This document shows, one piece after another, positions 27,543 through 35,756 of a stretch of DNA of 64,000 nt. Within the stretch, counting starts at the first letter, position 1. Each line of letters begins with the position of its first letter. The stretch lies in the NCBI GenBank assembly GCA_944323345.1, contig CALUSC010000008.1, positions 1 to 64,000 on the forward strand, written 5' to 3'. This stretch comes from an uncultured Bacteroidales bacterium (GTDB taxonomy: Bacteria; Bacteroidota; Bacteroidia; Bacteroidales; UBA932). The position numbers and the translations under genes are program-made. The notes under the pieces were generated by a model. It saw only the letters and a program-made list of their open reading frames with translations, made no database searches and was not told the origin of the DNA.

Positions 27543-30050
27543 ATGAACAAGAGAATATTGCATTGCCTGGCTACAGGCACAATAATTCTGTCGGTCATAG
27601 CCTGTAAGGAAAAGGAACTGGAACCCGCACCGGAACGCGTAAAAATGACATTTACCACAGTACCTGAGAAGAAAGTGACCAGAACAGCTATCGACGGGAC
27701 AGACGTGACTTGGAGCAAAAAAGACCGCATAAGCATATTCGACGGAACCTACAACAATATTTTCGAACTCACTGCAGGAGAAGGTACGCCGTCAGCAACG
27801 TTTACCGGCTATGCTCTCGCTGTCGACAAATATACGGCACTGTACCCGTATTCTGCTGATGCAACATACGATAATGGAACTATAACATCATATCTGCCGT
27901 CAGAACAGTATTCTACGGCTGACGCATCTTTCGACACCATGCTGAATCCGTCTGCTGCAACTGCGGACGGGCATTCGCTGCATTTCAGTAATGTGGCAGG
28001 GATAATAAAAATAAATGTGGAAGGACTGCAGGACGGCACTGAGGTAACGAGCATCAATGTAAGGGCGGACAAAAGCCTGGCAGGAAGATATACTGTCGAC
28101 ACGACTGACGATATCTTCACGGCTGTATCTTCCCCTGAAACGGAAGGACAGAATCTGGGAGTGAACCTGACAGGCATCGGCGGCAGCCCTCTGAAAAAGG
28201 GACCATACTACATAGTGGTTCTGCCAGGGACCTATAACGGACTGACTGCGACTGTCGTCCTTTCCAACGAAACCTATGTGAAAAAGATTATAGCCGATGG
28301 TACTGAAATAGAAGTCAGCAGCGGAATCGAAATAACTGCAGACGCTGCCGAAGCTATCGAAGGACTCCCGGAAAGCGACGTATTCCAGGACTTCCTGGAC
28401 AAAAACGAGAGGAATATCCTGCTGGACTTCTCGTATGCAGGATACGATCACGGTGAATCGGCTCCTGCGGAAGTGACTGTCACACAGGGGACCGACGGAA
28501 CATATACAGCCAGCAACGGGTACAAGGTCTATAACATCGAGGACTATGGAGCCAATGGAGACGATGACATCAGCGACAGGGAGGCTTTCCTGGCTATGCT
28601 CGAAGATATTTTCGGTGCTCCTTCCATAAACGGGAATCCGGCGACACAGATCACATTCCCAAGCAAGAATTCGGCAAAAGCCGTGATATACTTCCCGGAA
28701 GGAAACTTCATCCTGCACACGTCCGATGACAATACGGAAATCTCCGGCAAGACATACAGCTACACGATTCTGATAAGAGGCGGAGACCTGATAATGAAAG
28801 GTGCCGGCAGGGACAAGACCACCATCACGATGAAAGACAAGAATTATGCGGATGACGAAGATGTCCTGTACTCGTCCCCTGACATGATCCAGTTCAAGCA
28901 CAATACAGGTGTCCAGAAGGACAATGTCCTGGCTGCCGTTACCGGCAATGCCGCCAAAGGCTCTTTTTCGGTAGAAGTCAGCGGAACTTCGAATCTCGAA
29001 CCAGGAGACTGGGTATGCCTGTATCTGAAGAACAATGCTCCCGATGTAGTGGCCGAAGAAATGGAACCGTATGAAACAGACCTGTCATGGGTGATATCCG
29101 GCAACTACGGAGTATCTGTCCAGGACCTGCACCAGGTCAAATCGGTATCAGGCAACACGGTAACGTTCCATGAACCTCTCATGCATGAGATAAAATCAGA
29201 CTGGGGCTGGAAAATCGTAGGGTTCCAGCATTACCAGAATGTAGGGATAGAAGACCTGACATTCGCAGGATACGCCAAGGATGATTTTATCCACCATGCA
29301 TCATGGGAAGATGACGGGGCATTCAAGCCGCTGAGCATGACACGCCATGTGAATTCATGGATAAGGAGAGTGGATTTCTCCAGTGTCAGTGAAGCATGCT
29401 CCATCATCACATGCGCCAATGTTTCGGTCTATGACTGCAATATAACAGGCAACAGGGGCCATGCCGCCATCAGGTCGCAGGGCTCGTCCAGGGTCTTTAT
29501 CGGGGCATGCTCGGACAGAAGCATGGGCGTAGATCTCGATGAGTCCGGCAAACATCCGAACGGCAGCGCCGTAGTGGAAACAGGACAGTACCACTCTTTC
29601 GGCATATCCAAAGAAAGCATGGGAGCTGTACTGTGGAGGAATTACTGGGGTTCGGACGCAAACTTCGAATGCCATGCCACCCAGCCGAGGGCGACACTGC
29701 TCGACTGCTGCACGGGAGGATGGAACATGCTCCGGGCCGGCGGTGATGCGGTGCAGATGCCTAATCATCTGGATGATCTGACTATATGGAATTTCAATGC
29801 GACAGGCAATACGCACTCCGGCACATGGATATGGTGGGACTACAGTTCACGGTACTGGAAATTCCTGCCTCCGACTATAGTAGGTTTCCATGGCGCGCAG
29901 GTGACATTCGACCAGACACAGGTAAAAGCCGACATCAGCAACGGTACGCCGGTCGAGCCGGAATCACTGTACGAGGCTCAGCTTGAGAACAGGCTCGGCT
30001 ATGTTCCAGGATGGCTTGCATCCCTGAAAGGAACTGCGGACTCAAACTGA
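27543..30050 (+). CDS. Candidate PL29-like lyase: fimbrillin-like domain plus DUF4955 beta-helix
   Basis: 835-residue surface lipoprotein (SVIAC, then KEKELEPAPE). Residues 30-280 look like a fimbrillin-family domain (TRTAIDGTDVTWSKKDRISI, YTALYPYSA, HFSNVAGIIKINVEGL). Residues 290-830 form a pectate-lyase-like right-handed beta-helix with DUF4955 features: YNIEDYGANGDDDISDREAF, AVIYFPEGNFILHT, NVGIEDLTFAGYAKDDFI, NSWIRRVDFSSVSEACSI, NITGNRGHAAIRSQGSS. The characterised PL29 lyase of Bacteroides thetaiotaomicron (BT3328, chondroitin/dermatan/hyaluronan) comes from a comparable locus. Placement in PL29 here is inferred from fold and context. Surface location suggests it makes the first, endo-acting cut. 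Confidence 0.6.
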   Translation: MNKRILHCLATGTIILSVIACKEKELEPAPERVKMTFTTVPEKKVTRTAIDGTDVTWSKKDRISIFDGTYNNIFELTAGEGTPSATFTGYALAVDKYTALYPYSADATYDNGTITSYLPSEQYSTADASFDTMLNPSAATADGHSLHFSNVAGIIKINVEGLQDGTEVTSINVRADKSLAGRYTVDTTDDIFTAVSSPETEGQNLGVNLTGIGGSPLKKGPYYIVVLPGTYNGLTATVVLSNETYVKKIIADGTEIEVSSGIEITADAAEAIEGLPESDVFQDFLDKNERNILLDFSYAGYDHGESAPAEVTVTQGTDGTYTASNGYKVYNIEDYGANGDDDISDREAFLAMLEDIFGAPSINGNPATQITFPSKNSAKAVIYFPEGNFILHTSDDNTEISGKTYSYTILIRGGDLIMKGAGRDKTTITMKDKNYADDEDVLYSSPDMIQFKHNTGVQKDNVLAAVTGNAAKGSFSVEVSGTSNLEPGDWVCLYLKNNAPDVVAEEMEPYETDLSWVISGNYGVSVQDLHQVKSVSGNTVTFHEPLMHEIKSDWGWKIVGFQHYQNVGIEDLTFAGYAKDDFIHHASWEDDGAFKPLSMTRHVNSWIRRVDFSSVSEACSIITCANVSVYDCNITGNRGHAAIRSQGSSRVFIGACSDRSMGVDLDESGKHPNGSAVVETGQYHSFGISKESMGAVLWRNYWGSDANFECHATQPRATLLDCCTGGWNMLRAGGDAVQMPNHLDDLTIWNFNATGNTHSGTWIWWDYSSRYWKFLPPTIVGFHGAQVTFDQTQVKADISNGTPVEPESLYEAQLENRLGYVPGWLASLKGTADSN

Positions 30051-30070
30051 CGAAGCGTCCGTCCATGACA

Positions 30071-30134
30071 GAAGATTGAGGCAGTATTTTCCCGGAACCC
30101 CTATGGTACGGAAAAAAATACTGCCTCAATCTTC
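30071..30134 (+). terminator. Long perfect hairpin closing the PUL
   Basis: A 20-bp perfect inverted repeat (30071-30090 and 30115-30134, arms starting GAAGATTGAGGC) with a 24-base loop. The tail TCAATTAATC is only weakly T-rich, so it may act as a 3'-end stabiliser or terminator between the PUL and tyrS. Confidence 0.65.
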
Positions 30135-30156
30135 AATTAATCAGGAAAAGATTCAG

Positions 30157-30164
30157 TATCTTTG
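30157..30164 (+). promoter_or_regulatory. -7 box for tyrS
   Basis: TATCTTTG, exact TAnnTTTG match, 29 bases before the tyrS ATG. No clear -33 element. Confidence 0.5.
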
Positions 30165-30192
30165 CCAGTCAAAATGAAACAGAAGTAAGACG

Positions 30193-31482
30193 ATGAAGAA
30201 TTTTGTTGAGGAACTCAGATGGAGAGGCATGATACAGGACATCATGCCGGGAACTGAAGAGAAACTGATGGAAGGACCGACTGCAGCATATGTAGGCATC
30301 GATCCGACTGCAGACTCCCTGCATATCGGGCACCTTGTAAGCGTGATGATTCTGAAGCATTTCCAGAATTGCGGGCACAAGCCGTTCGCCCTCGTCGGAG
30401 GAGCTACGGGAATGATCGGTGACCCTTCCATGAAGTCACAGGAAAGGAATCTGCTGGATGAAGAAACTCTGTCCCACAATGTCGCATGCATCAAGGCCCA
30501 GCTTTCCAGGTTCCTGGATTTCGACTCCGACGCTCCGAACAAAGCCGAGCTGGTGAACAATTATGACTGGATGAAAGGATACTCATTCCTGGATTTTGCC
30601 AGGGACATAGGAAAGCACATCACTGTAAACTACATGATGGCAAAGGATTCCGTAAAGAAGCGACTCTCGTCGGAATCCCGTGAAGGCATGTCGTTCACCG
30701 AATTCACATACCAGCTTCTCCAGGGCTATGACTTCCTCTATCTGTACCAGCATAAAGGATGTACTCTCCAGATGGGTGGCAGCGACCAGTGGGGGAACAT
30801 CACCACCGGCACCGAACTCATACGCAGGAAACTCGGAAAGGAAGCATTCGCACTCACCTGCCCTCTTATCACCAAGGCCGACGGCGGAAAATTCGGCAAG
30901 ACGGAAAAAGGCAACATCTGGCTCGACCCGGAACGCACATCGCCTTACCAGTTCTACCAGTTCTGGCTGAACGTTTCCGATGAGGATGCCGCCAGATACA
31001 TAAAGATTTTCACCATGCTCGGCAAGGAGGAAATCGAGGCTGCCATAGCCGGACATGCCCAGGCGCCGCACCTGAGGACATTACAGAAGCTCCTCGCCAG
31101 AGAAATCACTGTGATGGTCCACGGACGTGAAGAGTACGACAAAGCCGTAGAAGCATCGGAAGTGCTGTTCGGGAATGCCACATCGGAAGCACTCAGGCAT
31201 CTGGACGAAAAGACATTCCTCCAGGTATTCGACGGCGTCGCCACATTTACGCTGGAACGCAGCAGACTGCCACTCGGCATTATCGACCTGCTCGCAGTGG
31301 AGACTTCCGTATTCCCGTCCAAGGGCGAATGCCGGAAAATGATCCAGGCCGGCGGAGTAAGCATAAATAAAGACAAGGTCACCGACATCAATGCCACGAT
31401 AGATGACAGTTGTCTTATAGGAAACAAATATATTCTGGCCCAGAAAGGCAAGAAAAACTATTTTATCATCAAAGTGGAATAA
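30193..31482 (+). CDS. tyrS: Tyrosyl-tRNA synthetase
   Basis: 429-residue class I aminoacyl-tRNA synthetase that charges tRNA-Tyr. It has the HIGH motif ([14 protein letters not shown]), the tyrosine-binding region ([24 protein letters not shown]), and the KMSKS-type loop as KFGKT ([12 protein letters not shown]). A C-terminal S4-like RNA-binding domain follows ([19 protein letters not shown]). The length is normal. The stop overlaps the rbfA start (TAATG), so the two are translationally coupled. Confidence 0.98.
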   Translation: MKNFVEELRWRGMIQDIMPGTEEKLMEGPTAAYVGIDPTADSLHIGHLVSVMILKHFQNCGHKPFALVGGATGMIGDPSMKSQERNLLDEETLSHNVACIKAQLSRFLDFDSDAPNKAELVNNYDWMKGYSFLDFARDIGKHITVNYMMAKDSVKKRLSSESREGMSFTEFTYQLLQGYDFLYLYQHKGCTLQMGGSDQWGNITTGTELIRRKLGKEAFALTCPLITKADGGKFGKTEKGNIWLDPERTSPYQFYQFWLNVSDEDAARYIKIFTMLGKEEIEAAIAGHAQAPHLRTLQKLLAREITVMVHGREEYDKAVEASEVLFGNATSEALRHLDEKTFLQVFDGVATFTLERSRLPLGIIDLLAVETSVFPSKGECRKMIQAGGVSINKDKVTDINATIDDSCLIGNKYILAQKGKKNYFIIKVE

Positions 31483-31820
31483 TGGAAGGGACCAGACAGC
31501 AGAAAGTCTCACGCGAACTCCAGAGGAGTCTCGCTGAAATAATCCGCAGCAAGGGCATGGCGGCCTTCGACGGCGCCATGCTCACTGTCAGCGGAGTGAG
31601 GATCAGCCCGGATCTGTCCGTAGCTTACGTATATATCAGCGTATTTCCGTCCGAAAAAGCCGGAAAAGTCATGTCGATACTAAAGGAAAACACCAGGGCG
31701 CTGAGAGGCGAACTCGGCAACATGACAGGGAAACAGCTGAGAATCATTCCGGAAATCTCATTCTTCCTCGACTCGTCTCTGGACTATGTCGAACACATAG
31801 AAGAACTTCTGAAAAAATAA
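31482..31820 (+). CDS. rbfA: Ribosome-binding factor A
   Basis: 112-residue KH-like protein that matures the 5' end region of 16S rRNA on the 30S subunit. Family features are the N-terminal helix RQQKVSRELQRSLAEII, then LTVSGVRISPDLSVAYVYIS and ALRGELGNMTGKQLRIIPE, and a C-terminal DYVEHIEELLKK. ATG 31482 overlaps the last base of tyrS; a longer frame inside tyrS (31410) adds no family sequence. Confidence 0.95.
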   Translation: MEGTRQQKVSRELQRSLAEIIRSKGMAAFDGAMLTVSGVRISPDLSVAYVYISVFPSEKAGKVMSILKENTRALRGELGNMTGKQLRIIPEISFFLDSSLDYVEHIEELLKK

Positions 31821-31823
31821 GTG

Positions 31824-33062
31824 ATGAATCTGCCGCTATTCTTCGCCGGACGATATCTGTTTGCCAGGAAATCCCATAATGTCATCAACATAATTTCCGC
31901 AATCAGCGCCGCAGGCATGGCTTTAGGGACAGCGGCCCTCATCATAATCCTTTCCATCTATAACGGATTCGATTCTCTGGTCAAATCCATGCTCAGCGAT
32001 TTCGAACCGGATATCCTCATAACTCCTGCCGAAGGAAAGACATTCGTACCCGACGGTCCTGTATTCGACTGGATATACGGACAGGATGCCGTCATGAACA
32101 TGTGCTGTGTCCTCACGGAAAACATATTCGTAAACTACGGAGGAAAGCAGGGCATGGCGACGGTAAAAGGCGTGGACTGGGTCTACGAAGAGGAATCGCC
32201 GGTAAGGGAACATATCAGAGCCGGAGAATTTTCCCTGCACAAGGGGGATATCAGGCAAGCCGTCGTCGGCAGCTCCCTGGCTTACAGGCTCGGTCTGAAT
32301 CCCAGATTCCTGACTCCTCTCGAGCTGTATTTCCCTTCCCGCACCAGAAATTTTTCCATATCGAATCCTGCAGCTTCAATAGAATCCGTCAATGTGTGGC
32401 CGTCCGGAATCTTTTCCATCAACAGCGACATCGATGACAAGTACATCATAGTGCCTATCGAAGCGATGAAAGAACTTCTCGAATACGAAGACGAAGTATC
32501 CGGAGTGGAAATCAGGGTGACGGAAGGCTGCAGCAGGCAGGAGATTTCATCTTTAGTCAGGGAAATATCGGAAAGACTCGGACCCGGATTCAACGTGGAT
32601 GACAGAGTCGGACAGAACAAGTCTCTATATAAAATGATGAAGTACGAGAAACTGTCTATTTTCGTCATCCTGATTTTCATCGTCGTTATCATAGCCTTCA
32701 ATATTTTCGGGTCTCTGACCATGCTGATAATAGAAAAGAAGGAAGATATCGGGACTCTCCGCAGCCTGGGCATGCAGGAGTCGCAGATAAAACGTATTTT
32801 CACACTGGAAGGTTGGATGATTTCCCTGCTCGGCCTGGCATGCGGGCTTGTGGTCGGAATCGCGTTTTCGCTGCTGCAGCAGCATTTCGGATTCATAAAG
32901 ATGCCCGGCAATTTCCTGGTGCAGGCATATCCGGTGATATTGTCCGTTTCCGACGTGGCGGTAACGGCAATAAGCGTGGCAGCCGTGGGATATATAATCG
33001 CACGGCTGCCGGTAATATCATTGTTCGGAAGGAACACTAGTCATCGATATCGACGAGATTGA
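31824..33062 (+). CDS. FtsX/LolC-LolE-like ABC transporter permease
   Basis: About 412-residue inner-membrane protein with one N-terminal helix (IISAISAAGMALGTAALIIIL), a periplasmic MacB_PCD-like domain (about 40-260), and three C-terminal helices of the FtsX domain (SLTMLIIEKKEDIGTLRSLG, then FTLEGWMISLLGLACGLVVG). The layout matches LolC/LolE, which release lipoproteins to LolA. No ATPase partner is next to it. GTG at 31821 or ATG at 31824 could start it; ATG is preferred. It follows rbfA directly and overlaps the convergent PepSY-like gene by 26 bases. Confidence 0.88.
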   Translation: MNLPLFFAGRYLFARKSHNVINIISAISAAGMALGTAALIIILSIYNGFDSLVKSMLSDFEPDILITPAEGKTFVPDGPVFDWIYGQDAVMNMCCVLTENIFVNYGGKQGMATVKGVDWVYEEESPVREHIRAGEFSLHKGDIRQAVVGSSLAYRLGLNPRFLTPLELYFPSRTRNFSISNPAASIESVNVWPSGIFSINSDIDDKYIIVPIEAMKELLEYEDEVSGVEIRVTEGCSRQEISSLVREISERLGPGFNVDDRVGQNKSLYKMMKYEKLSIFVILIFIVVIIAFNIFGSLTMLIIEKKEDIGTLRSLGMQESQIKRIFTLEGWMISLLGLACGLVVGIAFSLLQQHFGFIKMPGNFLVQAYPVILSVSDVAVTAISVAAVGYIIARLPVISLFGRNTSHRYRRD

Positions 33063-33474
33063 AATTATTGTCGAAAGTCAGTTCGAGCCTGTTGGTCAGC
33101 TTGACCTCATAGCCTCTGTATCCTTTCTCTATTTTCACGAATTTGGTATCCGGGAAATTTTTCCCGACATATTCCTTTATCTGTGCCGGTACCAGAGCCT
33201 CATTCAGTGTAGAGTATCTGCAATCCACCTCTTTCCACTCTCCCTGTCCGGTAAATTCCACCTTGGTGCCCTGGGCGAATACCACTTCATAAGACAGTTC
33301 CATGAAATCCGCCTCTTCCTTCACGTATGAAACTTTTTCAGACGGGAAATACTGCTTTACGAATTCCCGGGCCTTCTTCGGAAGACTCTCGTAAGGGACG
33401 ATCCTGTCATTGTCCGCAAAAGCGATTCCGGCAAACATGAAAACTGAAACTGCTGCAAATAAAATCTTTTTCAT
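33037..33474 (-). CDS. PepSY-like periplasmic protein
   Basis: 145 residues with a cleavable signal peptide (MKKILFAAVSVFMFAGIAFA). Two related beta-alpha units follow (KVSYVKEEADFMELSYEVVF and KFVKIEKGYRGYEVKLTNRL), typical of the Bacteroidota PepSY-like (DUF2874) family. Its function is not established. It lies directly downstream of a two-component system on the same strand, a recurring arrangement that suggests it is a target or modulator of the sensor kinase; this is inference. Confidence 0.8.
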   Translation of the reverse strand: MKKILFAAVSVFMFAGIAFADNDRIVPYESLPKKAREFVKQYFPSEKVSYVKEEADFMELSYEVVFAQGTKVEFTGQGEWKEVDCRYSTLNEALVPAQIKEYVGKNFPDTKFVKIEKGYRGYEVKLTNRLELTFDNNFNLVDIDD

Positions 33475-33569
33475 ATCAAAAAAATTTAAGGGTTTTACTT
33501 TACTCTTGTTTGATTTTTCCGATACAAAAGTCCGGAGAGATTCTGAAATAAATCTGAAATCCGGAAAAA

Positions 33570-34844
33570 TCAGCGTTTTTTTACAGAAAATTCGTGTCTG
33601 CCGTCACTGAATGCATACGAGATTTGCAGCCTATAGCTCCTGCATATTGAATCCACTATGGCCAGTCCAAGGCCTGTCGACCCTTCGGAAGAGGACTGGG
33701 CATGATAAAACCGTGTGAATATCAGGGATTCATCCAACGGCGCAGTTCCTGGATTCGACACAGAGAAACCGTCGCGGTCCATAGTTATGCATACGGCAGA
33801 ACCTGCCGGACTGTGCAGAAATGCATTCTTGAGCAGATTCCTGACTAAAATGGAGGCCAACTGTTCATTCATCATGAATCTGAAAGGCGCCCTGATATCC
33901 ATGCAGACCTCTATTCCGCGTCCGTCATAAATCTCGCAGAACATTTCGGCAGATTTCCGGACGTGCACGGAGAAATCTATCATCGATATCTCCGGGAACT
34001 GGCCGTTCTCTATCCTGGTCAGAAGGAGAAGCGTCTTGTTCAGCCTGATCAGATCCTGCAGTTCGCGATGGACCTTTACCAGTTCTTCTGCCTGGGACTG
34101 TGTCAGGTCCGGCGAATCCAGAAGCATTTCTATCCTGTTGCTGCAGGCTGCGAGCGGAGTCTGCAATTCATGCGAAGCATTTCCGATGAAACGTTTCTGT
34201 TCCCGGTACTGGACATCGAGCCTCGCAGCGGCATTTCTGATGGTATCTGCCAGAAGCCTGAATTCCGTGACACTGGTATCTGCCGGGACAGGAGGCATCT
34301 TCTTTCCTGGAGAATAAGCGTCCAGCCATCTGAGCATGGCTTTCAGAGGTCTCATGTTATAGCTTATCACCAATACGGTGATACACAGTACGGACAGGAG
34401 CATAAGCACATACAGGGCTATCACCCACCATAATATGGAACGCTGGATATCCGCCCTCTCGAAAGTGGGGACGGCGACCTTCAGCTCGTAATACCTGTCA
34501 TTGCTGTCGCGGAAAATACGTGACAGCACTCTGGCCGATTCGAATTCGGATTTGGACGATATGAATACTTCCTGATATTCGAACCGTATCCATTCATGTT
34601 CCCTGGCATAATCTTCCGATACTTCACATATATAATAGGTGTTGTTCGTGCCGTTGTCGTCCGACGGAAGTTCCACTCCGGCCAGTTTTCTGATAATCAA
34701 ACCGTCGGAATAATCTATCAGCGAATCATCCGTCTCATCGTTGATTTCGTCGGTAGTCGCGATATAGAAAAAGACAGCCCACACTGACAGAAGGACTGTC
34801 AATGCAACGGCAAGCCAGGCAGTAATCCTTATCAGCAATTTCAT
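33570..34844 (-). CDS. Two-component sensor histidine kinase
   Basis: 424-residue membrane kinase. Transmembrane helix 1 at about 7-30, an extracytoplasmic sensor of about 110 residues, transmembrane helix 2 (LWWVIALYVLMLLSVLCITVLVI, split by its context), a HAMP-like linker, HisKA with phosphoacceptor His in NASHELQTPLAA, and HATPase with N box NLLKNAFLHS and G box GSTGLGLAIV. The length and layout fit the OmpR-partner class. It starts 4 bases after its response regulator. The signal it senses is unknown; the PepSY-like gene downstream hints at envelope conditions. Confidence 0.93.
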   Translation of the reverse strand: MKLLIRITAWLAVALTVLLSVWAVFFYIATTDEINDETDDSLIDYSDGLIIRKLAGVELPSDDNGTNNTYYICEVSEDYAREHEWIRFEYQEVFISSKSEFESARVLSRIFRDSNDRYYELKVAVPTFERADIQRSILWWVIALYVLMLLSVLCITVLVISYNMRPLKAMLRWLDAYSPGKKMPPVPADTSVTEFRLLADTIRNAAARLDVQYREQKRFIGNASHELQTPLAACSNRIEMLLDSPDLTQSQAEELVKVHRELQDLIRLNKTLLLLTRIENGQFPEISMIDFSVHVRKSAEMFCEIYDGRGIEVCMDIRAPFRFMMNEQLASILVRNLLKNAFLHSPAGSAVCITMDRDGFSVSNPGTAPLDESLIFTRFYHAQSSSEGSTGLGLAIVDSICRSYRLQISYAFSDGRHEFSVKKR

Positions 34845-34848
34845 GGCA

Positions 34849-35556
34849 TCATTCTCCGGCAGGGTCCTTATCTTCGATTTCCGTTCCGGTCAGTCTGTAT
34901 CCGAATCCGTACACCGCCTTTATCTCGATATCCGCCCCTGCGTCCTGAAGTTTCCGTCTGAGATTCTTCATCTGGGCATAGAGGAACTGGAAATCGTCAG
35001 TCTGGTCTATATGGTCGCCCCAGATGGCTTCTGCCAGGACAGCCTTGTCCACCAGATGACCCGGCCTGTGCATGAAATATTCCAGGATGGAAAATTCCTT
35101 TTTAAGAAGATCGGTCTGCTTTCCTCCGATGAACACGCGTCCGCTCTCCGGTTCGAGCGTAACATTGCCCGCCCTGAGAGAGAAATCCCCGTCGAGCCTG
35201 CTTCTTCTGGCCACGCTGCGGATTCTGGCGGAAAGTTCCGCAAGATGGAAAGGCTTGGCCAAATAATCGTCAGCGCCGAGCTCCAATCCGCTGACTTTGT
35301 CATCGATGGAATCCTTGGCGGATATTATGATTACGTTTACCTTGGCATTCATCTGCTTGATACGGGACAGCAGCTCCAGTCCGCTGCCTCCGGGAAGCAT
35401 GATGTCAAGCAATATGCAGTCATACGTGTACGTTCCTATCTTTTCCATGGCGCAGTGGAAATCCTCCGCGCTTTCCACCGTATACCCTTCTTTTCTGAGT
35501 GATGAAGCCATTATTTCCATCAATGAAGGGTCATCCTCGACTATCAGCAGTTTCAT
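34849..35556 (-). CDS. OmpR/PhoB-type response regulator
   Basis: 235 residues. Receiver domain with acidic pocket (IVEDDPS), phosphoacceptor Asp in CILLDIMLPGGSGLEL, conserved Thr/Ser in IIISAKDS and Lys in DYLAKPFHL. The C-terminal winged-helix DNA-binding domain shows LLKKEFSILEYFMHRPGHLV and YGFGYRLTG. It is cotranscribed with the kinase. The upstream region holds two TATATTTG boxes on this strand and an inverted repeat, possibly for autoregulation. Confidence 0.95.
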   Translation of the reverse strand: MKLLIVEDDPSLMEIMASSLRKEGYTVESAEDFHCAMEKIGTYTYDCILLDIMLPGGSGLELLSRIKQMNAKVNVIIISAKDSIDDKVSGLELGADDYLAKPFHLAELSARIRSVARRSRLDGDFSLRAGNVTLEPESGRVFIGGKQTDLLKKEFSILEYFMHRPGHLVDKAVLAEAIWGDHIDQTDDFQFLYAQMKNLRRKLQDAGADIEIKAVYGFGYRLTGTEIEDKDPAGE

Positions 35557-35590
35557 AACAAGACTCCGGTTTGAAAAATCTGTAAACAGT

Positions 35591-35598
35591 CAAATATA
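35591..35598 (-). promoter_or_regulatory. -7 box for the response regulator operon
   Basis: Minus strand TATATTTG, 35 bases before the ATG at 35556. A second TATATTTG copy lies at 35674-35681 on the same strand. Confidence 0.45.
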
Positions 35599-35612
35599 CG
35601 CAGAAACTGAGA

Positions 35613-35645
35613 GGAATGGAAATAAACTTGTTTAATTTCCATTCC
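35613..35645. repeat. Imperfect inverted repeat upstream of the two-component operon
   Basis: GGAATGGAAATAAAC and GTTTAATTTCCATTCC form a 15-bp stem with one bulged base around a TTG loop. It sits between two minus-strand TATATTTG boxes and could be an operator, attenuator or terminator. Confidence 0.55.
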
Positions 35646-35726
35646 CGAAGTGCTACAGTATATGTGGCGAAGCCAAATATACGCACATTTTATCTGAATA
35701 AATCAATGAATAAAAAATAAATGCAC

Positions 35727-35734
35727 TATATTTG
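35727..35734 (+). promoter_or_regulatory. -7 box for polA
   Basis: TATATTTG, exact TAnnTTTG match. The predicted start point near 35740 favours ATG 35757 over ATG 35742 as the polA start. Confidence 0.5.
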
Positions 35735-35756
35735 AAAGATAATGTCCCCGGTGAAA

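Noticed and set aside
27900..28901. A 333-codon frame antisense to the beta-helix lyase candidate
   Set aside because: Shadow frame over a coherent two-domain lipoprotein; no upstream promoter or start context.
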